Below, piece by piece: positions 22,796-34,900 of a stretch of 64,000 nt of DNA. The stretch spans positions 37,985,904 to 38,049,903 of the forward strand of contig NC_088103.1 of the NCBI RefSeq assembly GCF_036370855.1. Direction: 5' to 3'. Each line of letters begins with the position of its first letter. The first letter of the stretch is position 1. The notes beneath the pieces are model-generated. The model had not been told where the DNA came from, made no database searches, and saw only the letters and a list, made by a program, of their open reading frames with translations. The position numbers and the translations under genes were made by a program. The stretch comes from Dromaius novaehollandiae. Taxonomy: Eukaryota > Chordata > Aves > Casuariiformes > Dromaiidae.

Positions 22796-24080
22796 AAAGA
22801 CAGATTTGCAATCAGATTAAACTCTTTCATGCAGTTATGTTTGGGGAGGGGGAGGGAAGGTAGTGGAAAAACAAAGAAGTGCAGGAAGATAACACTAAGA
22901 CTTCCGTTTCCACTCAGGATGGCATAGCCTTCTCACTTGCCTGTCTCGACTTGGGCTGTTACAATATGAACAGGGGGTTAACATCCATTCAGCAAATACA
23001 AAAGTGAACTTTCTGCTCCAGTACAGCCCTGGACTGTACAGTAGAGGTTTAACTAAAGTGTGACTAGGCTGGCATCAACTGGTTTATAAAATGCATGTGT
23101 CTAAAGCAAACATCATATTTCATGTATGAGATGCATTGGATCAGTTTTTTGTGCATGTTCTCAAATGAAATGGCAGCCATAAATTCATAACAGCGTATTG
23201 GCTTTGAGTCAGATCACGGGAAAGTTCAGTTTTCATTCCTAAAGACAGAGGATGCAATAAACTTTAACTGCAAAATCAAACAAAAACCTGCGTAAGTGAC
23301 TTAAACTCTGGTTGCAGCAGAGAAACATCAGCTGTAGGCTTACTGCTACCTGCTCATGGATAGCCTTCTATAGAGGCTCTGCTTTAGCTGCACTTAACTT
23401 CTTTCTTGCACTGTCATTGCTTGGCTGCAGCTTGAACTATGAGGCAGTAAAATGAAATAACATCTTGTCTGGCAACTGTAGTCAGCTTTCCTGTCCTTGT
23501 AGTAGGGCAGTATGTATCAAAGCCTTCAGCATAGATTCCAATCCTCCAGTTCAGCCTGCCACACAAAATAAGGTACCAGACTTAAATTCTGAAGACTAAA
23601 GAAGTTCAGTTTCTTTAGAAAACTACTTAGGCACGCTGAGTGCTGTCTGTATCTTTGGAAAAAATCAATCAGCATATATGCCATAGCTTTGAAGGATGCT
23701 TATCTGCAAGGTGAAATACTGTTGAGTAGCTTGGCATCCTTATTTGCTAGTACCTTACTCACCAAGCAAATCTATGGCAAATTAGGATTACAACTTAAAT
23801 TTAAGGGTATAGTCTGCAATCTTGATTTCATCCTTCTTTGATAGTCCTGCTATCTTGAAATTGCAGTTTGTCTCAGTGCAGCTCCAGAACGCAGAGTTCC
23901 AGGATGAGATGTTATGTCCTCTTGCACAGTTGTGTCCTGGTATGCAAACTGGGGAAAGAATAGTTTTTGCACTGACAGACTCTTCTTCCTGGTGAGGGGA
24001 TGGGATTTTGCAGAGCAAAAGCAAAATCAGCTGAGAATTTCTCCCTGCTCCTGTGTCAGTCTACAGTGCTTTTTGCGGGC

Positions 24081-24110
24081 GGGGGGGTTTCTCCCCCCCC
24101 CCCCCCCCCC
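24081..24110. repeat. G7 and C18 homopolymer pair
   Basis: G7 (24081-24087) is followed by TTTCT and C18 (24093-24110). The two runs are complementary and can fold on themselves. Homopolymer length may be inaccurate. Confidence 0.85.
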
Positions 24111-27100
24111 AAATAAAAGGTGATACAGTTTTGTCTAACAAGGAGGTAGCATGGAGAGGAGGGACATGTAGCTTTCATAGACCAACTCCCCTTGTCTGTA
24201 CCAGGTTCTTACAGCTGGTGGCTCCATTCATCTCTAATGTTCTTAGCCAGTTTTCTCAAACTGAAAGCAACCAGTAGATTTGCTGGTCAAGAAATGTCCA
24301 CTCCTTGCTGTGAGGCATCTCTAGTTTCAAAAAGCGCAAACAACTGGCTTCTGCTTCAGACATTTAAATCCAATTCTGTTTCTAGGTGAGGCACAACAAC
24401 CTTGACATCTCCAGGTAACTATTCTGTCACTTATTTTCTGTGCCTGAACACACTTTGTGTCATAACTTCAGGATATAAAGGGTTCTAAGCCAGGAAAAGT
24501 GCATGTAACTGTGCTGCTTGTCTTCCCCCTGCTAATGCCTCCTTAAAGCAACAGTGACTTAGTTACTGATGGTTTAAGTAGTACCTCTCTACGGGTCACT
24601 TTCTAATACAGCAGATACGCTTTCTCTTTCGGAAGAGGAAATGCCTAAATTTCAGAACATGGTTTGCTCTTAATGAGAACTAAGCCTCTTCTCATGGCAG
24701 GTAACCATGGTGCTTTAAATTTTTCACATCTGTGGAATCAGCTAGTAGGTGTTACAGAGATCCAGTTGTAGGGGCAATAGCTGAACAATCAGCCAAACAT
24801 AGCAAAGCAGGTGTGAGACGGTCTGAAACTTGTCTGTTGGATGATGCTTTTACCATATGAACTGCTACCGGTGTATAGCTCTAAAGTGAAAACAGGAATG
24901 TTTTAGGCATGCTCGCCTTGAAATGATGGAAAAATGATCTCTGGATACTGCCCGAGAATTGGAGAAAGCTACAGCAGGCTTGAAGCACTGTTATACCCAG
25001 TGAACAAAGATCTGAGGTAAGGATGACTAAGTGCTATGAAGTTCAGATCTCTGTAACTCTTTCCCCATGATACAGAGGTTGGCACTAAAATCAAATCCAG
25101 TCTTCTTTACTTTAGAAAACTGTAATCTAGCAGTTGGCCACTATGAACTGATCCATTTGGGCTGTAGTAAAGATGTGTAAACATGCTGATTAACTAGTGA
25201 TACTATGACTAATCAAGATATGAGTCATCTAAGATGGATACATTTAACATGAATGGTGATAATAAAACCTCCTTTTACTTAACAAATTGGAAATAGCTCC
25301 CTTATGTACTGCATCCAAAATTAGATTGCCTAAATTAGACTCTCCAAAGCGTAAGAATTGTATCCCAAGATACAATTTGTTAACTAGATTTTCTTTCCAT
25401 CCCTCATGCCTGCAACTTAATAATTTCTGGTTAGTCTCTTGTGCTCCCTATCCAGAGAGGATGTGCTTGGAAGGAAGTACTGCCTCTTAATTTATCATTT
25501 GGCTTTAATGAAGTTATTTAAATCAATGCTCTCAAGAAAGCTCTAGAAATATTCTCTCATGTAGTAGTTAAGAAACTCAATTGCAAAAACTAAATAACCT
25601 CCATGTCTAGGCTTCCTAGTTTGAGCGTTGTAATGTCTTTTCCTGATTAATGTTTGCAAAGTGCCTCCCTTAACTGTATGGGGGATGTTACAACTCTAGC
25701 AGGATCTTACAGCCTACTTAACCCTTAACAGATTTGGATTAAAATCAGAAGCCTTTTGGATAAGACTAGTAGGAAGGACAGAAATCTTTCATCACCAATT
25801 TCTTCTACTAATAGTAACCACCTCAGAGTTACCAGGCAGGAGAATACCAAGGCTGGCCTTTTGGTCAGCCCTGTATGGTAATCTGGCTGCTTCCTCAATA
25901 AGAACTCTGAGGCAGCTGGCACTGTCAATGGCTTCACTTGGCCAAGCAGCAGTTGCTTAGGTTTTGGAGGCCAAAGCTAGGGCAGATGAGTAGAAAGTGA
26001 AATTCTTATTGATTTGGTGGTTGGACAGAAAGACAGAGATATCCATTTACAATAATAGTTCTCTTTTTCCCCCCTTACCTACAACAAATTCTGTTTCTCT
26101 TGGTGCAAAAACTGCCTGTACTAAAGCAAAAGGTTAATTCTTATTAACCTTTTCCACTGCTTTTCTTTAAATAGGAGAGGAAGTTTCATTTCAGCAGGCA
26201 GCTACCCTTACTTTTCCTTGTACTGGAGCGTGAGCTAGGCCTCTGTTGACCTACTGTTAGCAGATGGAAAAGATGGAGTTTGAAGTACAAAGAGCAATTC
26301 TTCCCTCAGGGAAAGGCAAAAGATGCAATTTAATAGAGCTAATTACTATGTGAAAATGACACGTGCTTTCTGTTTCTTTGTGGCCTGGCTTCTCTGGTGA
26401 TTTGAACAACCTAGAAGAAAATAAACTAAATTCCCTGATGAATCATTGTGCAACAAAAAATGGCTATGTCAAATCAACCTGCTCCTTTCCTTAGAGCTGA
26501 GCTCTTTCTCCAGCAAAAAGTAGGGAGTGGGGATGGAAGAAGAAAAAAACACAGAACAGGATGGCAGAGAAGAAGGAAAGAACTACTAGTATTAAGAATC
26601 AGTTCTGTAGAGATGGCCTGTCTTTTAACTTCATGCTCTGTCTGGTACAGTTGGTTTCAGCACTGAAAAAACATCTTGACATTCCTCCTCAAGGTATTTA
26701 GAGGCTCTGAGCCAACAGAATGCATTGTGTTTTGGCTCATTCTTCATCGGCAAGCACTGCTGACTGAAGGTGTCGCAACAAACACCAGTTACGTATGCTA
26801 CAAAAGAGAGGTGGGACTGAAGTTATAGTTACAGGAAAACTGGAGTGATGAAACAAGATGAAAGCATGAAAAAGAAATAGTGCAAATACTTCAGAGTCCA
26901 CTTCAGATTGTAAGTACACTTCTGAAACAAATCTTTTGGGCGTGCATCTCAGCACAGTGTGGTGCACAGTTGTGTGTGCAGTTTTTCTCAGATGAAAGTT
27001 GAAATCCTTCAGGTTTAACTGGAGGATGCTCTTCAACCACTAAGAGGCATTCAGTCTCTATGACCAGACCAAACCTTAAGTAAATTCCTGTTAATACAGC

Positions 27101-27608
27101 TAATGACCAATTGTGGGCATTAGTGCCACCAATCAGCTTCTATTACACTGCTAAGTGCTACCTGTTAATGTATACAGCTGCTCTTAAATCATTCCACAGT
27201 CAAGCAGAGCACGTTCTCACAGGCTCATTTCCTCAGCTGGAAGATAGGCTTATTCCTGTCATCTCAGCTTGGCTCTGGACTCTACAGCTACTGAATAGAA
27301 ACCACTGCAGTAAAGACTAAGAGTATTCCATGCAGTTTGGAGACCTTCATACTAATTTTCTCTCATTTATTCTAAAATAGCATGGAATTTACCCTTTTGC
27401 TATATCCTGTTGTGTTATGGCCCTTCAACTCCTGCTAGCAGGAAAACTAGGAATAAGATATACTCCTACACTTTTAAAGAAGCCTGATTCTAGAAAATAA
27501 AAGTGTTCTGATATCAAGAGGAACAAAGTAACCTGTTTGTGAACTACAGAAAGTGAATGCTAACCTCCCTTTTCCACATCTTGGAAAGGCAGCCTAGGAT
27601 TAGGGCTC

Positions 27609-27668
27609 ACCCTCAGCACTAGTGCACAGCAGGCTGAAAGTAATGAAAACCTGGCTAGTGCTGAGGGT
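27609..27668. repeat. Perfect 14-bp inverted repeat, 32-nt spacer
   Basis: The arm ACCCTCAGCACTAG at 27609-27622 is exactly reverse-complemented at 27655-27668. Inside the spacer CAGG (27630-27633) can pair with CCTG (27650-27653), extending the stem. Origin and function unknown. Confidence 0.75.
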
Positions 27669-28615
27669 AAGTCTCAGCAGCAGCATACAGTAGTAACACG
27701 GGCTTGTCTATTACGTAGTTATTTCTGTATATACATACTATTGTCTAAGAAATGCTTATCTATCCAGAAGAACTCAAGCAGCAGAGAAAGTAAACTAAAG
27801 ATGCTAAGGCATTTTTAAAACAAATCATTGGCAAGAACTCTTAACGTATGATATGCCACTAGTCTAACTGTGACAGACCAAAAGTATCTGCAGTATTTAA
27901 CAGGATAATTTTAGAAAGTTTTCAGTTAATACACATAACTGTTTTAAGGACTTCCTCCTAATGATCCATGCCAGATGTTAAATGAAAATAATTTAGGAAA
28001 GGTGTTAATCATTTACTGGGGCCTAGGCTAACAAAAGTTTTCAGTCTTGGAACTATTGCCTCCTTTCACTCTAAGATGGATCATAGCAAGATCTCTAGTC
28101 TCTCAGGTACATGATCGCACTTCAAAGGGAGCAGACATGTAGCTGGCTACAACTTTCAGACATGAAAAGCACTATTCTATAGCAAGAACCAAAATCTTTC
28201 TGCCTTTAAAAAAACAGCTTATGATAGTGAATTCTTTACTTCCCAACCATTTCACAATTCCATGCCTATAAACAAGTTCTTGTAACTCTATGAACAATTA
28301 AATCCACAAGTGAATATGAATATGTATCATTTATTTGAGGTGGACAATTCACATCATTAAAAGTCACAGGTAACAAATCTTATTGTGAATTTGAATTAGA
28401 GGTTTATTTTATAGTTTTCAGGGGGCAGCTTCGGAGAAAGGAAAATACAAAAGATAAATAGCACGCATCACAATCTGATGCTGTTGTGGAAAAACTAAAA
28501 TATAATCCCTTGGTATGCAATAAAATGCAATTTAAACAGCAAAAAGAAAAGAAATCTGACTTGGGAAGAAAAAGTTGCATCGTGAAGGCAATCCATTGAA
28601 TGGCTTCTTCAATTA

Positions 28616-28803
28616 TTTATTGTTAAAAAAGTATGCAAATCATGGCACAGACATATCCAACCCTTTCAGCTGTGAGGAAAAGAAAACCCTGTCTTAACAT
28701 ATTCATTGCATAAGTGTAAAGTAATATACAGAAAATTTCAAGTAAAGGATTGTGGTTTGAAAGTAAAATTTCCAATTCTTAATTAAAAAAAAAAATGAGA
28801 AGG
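28616..28803 (-). other. ZDHHC6: ZDHHC6 3' UTR (short form)
   Basis: Sequence after the TAG at 28806-28804 on the minus strand. The first AATAAA on that strand lies at 28621-28616; more are at 28408-28403 and 28335-28330, so longer 3' ends are likely. Confidence 0.55.
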
Positions 28804-28907
28804 CTATCTGCTTTTCTTCTCTCCATCCATTGGTTGATCCATTTCAGAGTCATATTGGCATTTTTCCACACATTTCCTAGGGAACCAGCCTCGTTCTCTT
28901 ATTCCAC
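28804..28907 (-). CDS. ZDHHC6: ZDHHC6 coding exon 10 with stop codon
   Basis: Completes Gly379 and encodes residues 380-412, with [12 protein letters not shown] and the C-terminal KKSR, then TAG. Acceptor TGTCTTAAG. Confidence 0.93.
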
Positions 28908-31900
28908 CTTAAGACATGAAAAGTTGCATTAACTTGGAACAAAACATGACCTACTATAGAAGAAAAACACAGGACTGGAAGAGACATCAAGAGGTCATCT
29001 GCTTTCTCCTATCTCTTTGTCCTGTCCAGCTAAGCCATCCCAATTCTTTCAACTTTTCCTTATAGGTTGTATTTTCTAGTACTCTGGTCATTCTCCGTGT
29101 TTTCCCTCTCAGCCCTCTTCAACTGATCCCCCTCTTTCTTGAAATGTAGTCACCACGACTACTTTGGCAATATTTCAGCTGCATCTTTGTCAATGCTGTG
29201 TAGGATGGAACGATTGCCTCATGCATCTGGGAAGGTAGATACTTGTTTCTTTTTTGCAAGTGCTGAGTCAAGTTCCGATCATGATCCACTATTTTTTTCC
29301 TCTGAAGAACTACTACTAAATCATTACATTTTCCATCTTGTTTTAGTGCAACTAATTATTCCTGCCTATTTATAGCATATTTTGTAAATTCCTATCAAAT
29401 CCCATCCTGTTTTTCAAGTCCACTTCTGCAAAATGTCCATGCTATTTTGAACTCTAATCCGGTTGTTCAGTTTACACCCGGTTCCCCACCCACAGAATTC
29501 ACCTGCATATTTAAAAAAATGTACTATATAGCACAGATAACTCCTGACAATCTTCGCAATAAACAACATAATCTTGGAATAGGAACTATTAACACCCTCA
29601 TTTCAGTGACTTGTTTAGGTCTGGTATTTAAAAAAGTTCCCTGAAAAAGAGCTGTTGAAGTATTCCTAGGCAATGGAGGTCTCAGCCCTCCCATGAAAAG
29701 CATGCGCATAATGTAGCGACTGCTATCTACCCCTTCCTTGATGACAAGGTATGCATAGACAATGAATTCCCAATTGTTTGGTGGAGACAATGGAACCCAG
29801 TGCGTCCTTAATAGAAAGTCTGGCAGCTAAAATTTTAGCTAAAACCTAAGCAGGAGGAGGGCTCAGGTAAAAATGTCAAACTTTCAATGGAGGTGGGTAT
29901 GATAGTGTCTCTCTGCAGACCCTGAGGAGTCTTTGATGCCTTTGAAAGCCATAGTTGTTAGCTAAGTCAGTGAATGTCAAAATCCTTGGAATTAATTCCA
30001 AACCCAAGACATAATGCCTCTTAGTTTTTAAGGAATACATACATACAAAGTAATCCCAAGTCTTCTATGTATATGGGTTGTTTAGTCAGGAAATCTGAAA
30101 GTGTTTACGAATCACCACTATTTAAATATCAATAAAAAGTCAACATTAACCTCTTTAGAGTGACTTTTTCTTGAAATATCAGGAAGTCTTTCCCACTCTC
30201 ATTTAACAGAAGACTACTACAAGTTCTTCCAGTTTAACAGAATCATTTCATGTTTATCATTTATCAAAACTACCAGGTCTAGTGAGATAAATAGCAAAAA
30301 TTGTGGGTTTAGTTTAGGAGAGGAAAAGGGCTAGTGCCAATAAAGCCATTCTACATTTTGAGAATTAAACATGCAACGTTGTCCACATTTCTTTCAAAAG
30401 TTAGGCAACTATAAAATTAATTTGTAATTTTCAACAGAATAAGCGAAAGTAACTGCTTCATACCATCAGCAGCTGAGTCGAGAATCTTCTCACCATACAT
30501 CCAGTGTCTGGAGAAGAAAGTGTGATAGGTAATTAGATGCCAGAACTGATCTCAATATTTCTTTTAACCAAACATAAAGGTGTGGAGCCACTAACTTTAA
30601 GCCTCTCGTGGCTAAAATCAGATCCCCTTTACTCAGGGCAATTCTAGGTTCTTCAGTGCACGGTGTTGTGAAGAATGTTTTAACACCTTTAGTCACAGGG
30701 CAGCAGACACCACTGTAGTCTTCTACTGCTTGATACCGCACCTGCCAATTTGAACAGAACATGGCAATATATTATTGCACCGAGTTATGAACCTGCTGGC
30801 AGTTTCATACCAAAATCAGTTCAAGTGTACCGTTATATCTAAGTGTAATGGCAACTTGCTGTCTAAGGGACGCTAAATTCTAAATTAACTGTTTAAAAAT
30901 GAAGCACGGTCATCTTTATTCCTCTTCGATTGCCAGCATTTTCCATTATTACCACATTTCTTATCATCTGGAAACTAAGGAGTAAATGCAAAGAAAGCTA
31001 AATATTAAGTTTAATTAAAAACAGGTTGCAGCATATTGTTTCTGTGGAAACACAAAGTCTTCGTTTAATTGGTAGGTTTAAAATAACAACAAGAAATAAT
31101 ATATCAGTAATTATATTTATTTATATGGAAATTTCAGAGTAACATTTTAGATCACAAGCATCAAATACTTACACTTCTTACTCGCTTGTCTGCTTTCTGC
31201 TTCAGTTGCTCTATCTACGAATAATTATAAATAGAAATTTAGTCAGTGTTTAGCTTAAGAGCACTTGTGCACTCAACACAAAATGAAGACAGGTATTGAA
31301 ACCATCAGGCAAACATGGGGAAAACATACTCAGCATTTAAAAGTCCACACAAAAGCATACATATGTAGCCTATTAAAAAAAAGCAGAGAAAATTTGACAG
31401 AATTCCTGCTTCTGAAGCGTATGTGGTACTAGTCAGGCTTTTAGTTATTTAAAAATTTGGCATATTACTACAAAGGAAGACAGACAACTGGATAGTGGGG
31501 AGGAATAATTTGAGATACCATTGAAGGACATTTACCGTCAAACTGTACTGATGACAGCCATCTCTTACTGGCCAATCCAGGCCATCTCCCTCAGGAATCC
31601 CAGACCATGTAAACACTTGCTTGAAGTTTTTCCACTTACTTCCCATGTCATAAGGAAAAATAAAGGTCTCACCCGTTTGGTAGTATTGGATTCTGTCTTT
31701 GGCCTAGGAATAGTAAAGAAATACAGTACACCAAACATTTCCTACAAATTATGACTGAACAGCAAATATTTAGAACGCCAAGGGTCATAGGCACTATATG
31801 AGTCCCTGAGACCTGACAGCAAGCATTTTTGTGCAAGAGCAGTAAACTCCTTTCACACTAACCCAGGCTTTTAAAACTACTTAGCATTAAAGGCAACAAC

Positions 31901-34900
31901 CATGGCATTCAGAAGCGTGTCTGGTTTTGTCCCCCCGCCACACTGTTTTTTTTTTCCTTTTAAAACAGAGTCAACGGGGTATATTGCTGATTAGCTTGCT
32001 CTGTGCTCTAACTTTATTTTATTTTATGGCTTTTAGAAAGACTGATGTCCAACTGTTTCTCAAGATTATGTACAAAGACTTCCACAACTCAGGATTCTTT
32101 GATTAATAATCACGAACATTCATTATCAGTAGTGTCTATTCCCCTTCAAGGGCTGTGTACATAGGAATGCTCTGAATCTTCTCCTTTCTGCATTCACAAA
32201 CTTTTCATTCTTTCAGTAATAGTGACATCTAGTGCAGCAGTCATATAAGAATGTTTAATTTGTTCCAATAGTGTAGTTTTTAGTAAACATTGATGTATTG
32301 CAATGTGTGTTCAATCTTCAAAAGGGACATATTAATAATCTATGTTTTATAATTAAAAATCCTACACATTATTCCACATCTTTTGTTTCCTCTAAACTTG
32401 GCTTTTGCTGCTTTGCTATATTGCTTGTGAAACCTCCAAAAAAGATACAGATTTCAGAGAGAAATTTAAAGGAGAAAAGACTACATATCCCATAGCCTTC
32501 CTCATCAACATGGCAAATCCTTCCAAGTTTAATCAGACAGAAAAATAGGAAACATGGAAAACTGTGAGCCAAAACATGGTATCTAGAACCAGTAGAGGAA
32601 CTGGAAAGTTAAAGATACAGGTATGTGTAATTAGAAGCAAGGACTCTTAAAAAGAAATATTTATGTAGGATCACCTTGAATGCCCCCCAAAAACAAAACA
32701 AAACAAAAAACAAAAAGAAGAAGAAAACCCTATCCATTTAAAGGATTTCTCTTCTATTTCAGTGAATTTCAGAGACCATAACAGAAAAGCTGGTTGTAGG
32801 CGCTAAGTCAGTGGTGAATTCAAACAACACATTTGGTTCAAATCCAGACAGGCAAAATAAGCAGTTCATAAATTTAGAGACTAGCTTTGAAACAATATAG
32901 TACAGAAACACTATAATGAAAGCTTACCTTTTCTTCAATCCAGGATTCGATTGAAGTTTTATTTGTCAAGATGACTTTCATCTAAAATAAGTGTTAGATG
33001 AAAACAGCATCAACTTTCTGCAGAAACCCATCAGCTAGGCAAACAAAACTTCATTTAACAAAGTACGTTTCTTTGAAACAAGAAAGCAACTGTTATATGT
33101 TTAATTAAAATATAAAATATTCAAAATTAAGACAGCACAGATATATGCTGACATCACCCTTTAGAACTGTACACTGATAAGGTATCACACAATATTTCAG
33201 TTTAGGCTTAAAATGTATATTTTTCTTTCCTTGCAAAGATCTCAAACATTTGAAATGTGTGGACACTTCAACACTTGAAATCAGGCACAATTATTTCTAT
33301 TGCCAGGGACAGGGATATTGAATATCTAGAGATATTGAGTGATTTGCCTTTCTCCAAACAGAAATTATAGAGTCTACCTCATGTTTTTTCTGTTAGATTT
33401 TCAGCTCCAAGTCCTCCCATGAAAAAAATGATTACAGTAACAGTAGAGGAAGCGGGAGAAAGCAGTATGAAAAACTGGTAAGCTTACACAGCAAAATAAA
33501 CTTTAAACAACTGCTCCCATCTCAATTCTGAATTCTGTTTCTACTCCGCAACTGTTATCAGCAACAAATTAAACACAACTTACAGCTTTTATCTTCTTTG
33601 TAACAGAAGCCGTAAACGTACCTGGATAATAAACAACATACCAACAGCAATAGTTGTTCCTAATGCCAGTCCTAAGGCAAATAAAGATGCAGCAAATGCA
33701 GACAGTCCAAAAGGAATAATAGGTCGAGGGTCTCTTTTGGCTGCACTCATGTCAATCTTTACAGAACTCCACCCAAAAGATATCTATGAAGGGAAAATAT
33801 CATCATTCAGTTCTGGAACATTCAAATTACTGAAACAAATAAGTTACCAATAATAAATTGGACTCTGAAGGTAAGTGCCCGGCCTCTGACAAGTTTGTAT
33901 TATAAGTGGAATAATTACAAAAAAGATACATTCAGAAGAGTGTTCCTCTTCAGAAATACATTCCTTGCTAGATGTAGACCTTTTCTAGATGAAAAGCTTA
34001 ATCAAAATCATTATCTTGCATGCTCCACAACAAGCTAGGCCTAAAATCTGTAGCAAAACCTAGACACTGCGGCACATTAACAAAAAGCCTTCAGTAGTAT
34101 CATATGGAAAAATGTATGCACAGCACAGTATCCATTTTCAGCGGAAATACTACAGGTTTTCCTCTGAAAGCTTTTGCAGGTAGCAGTTCTCAGCCATATT
34201 GCTCTGCAAATACAGCACACACCCTTCATCTGTTAAACTCAATTAACATTTTCCAAGCTTTTTGTTGTAACCACAAAAGCTGAAATCAGAGCTCAGAATC
34301 ATAACCACAAATCCGTGGAGCGATGTATTCCAGAACAAATTTTGCTCATAGTTGCTTCAGTTAAAATTTCTAACTCCAAAATAAACTCAGGGTAAATCAT
34401 TTTCAGTTCCAGAAACAACTGACATATTTTTTCCTTAAAGAAAGGAATACAATTCTAACAAAGTGGCACGGAAAAGGAAATAAATAGCATCTAACTTATG
34501 TACCAGAAATAAATAGTGGCTAGCTTGTGTGCCAGCCAAAACACGGCAAGAGATTGCCTGTCTCTGTAAAAGTGCTACCCAAAAACTGTCTTCAGTTAAT
34601 GCAAAACTCTAGGAAAACTCCCAGTCATTATGACAAGCAACAGGAAAAAAAAGAAAATTAAAAAAAATACAAACATTTTTCTCTGAATCCTTCTCCAATT
34701 AATGAACACACTTCTCAAACCACGGAGAGCAGAACTGAGAGTATATGTTGAAACAACAGCAAATAATTCCCCATGCTTCTTTACAGGGAACCAAATCACC
34801 CTCCACTTCCAATAAGAAATTACTCATCTGGCTTAAGTAATATTTTGAGTATTTAACTATGTTTCCTTACTCTGTTATAAAGCTGAGTGTACATGGTCAT

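Larger units (their letters stand above)
22796..28300. other. Convergent intergenic region between ACSL5 and ZDHHC6
   Basis: No coding exon was recognised. It holds an adjacent G7 and C18 pair (24081-24110), a perfect 14-bp inverted repeat (27609-27668) and several AATAAA motifs in both orientations that may end longer transcripts of either gene. Confidence 0.5.
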
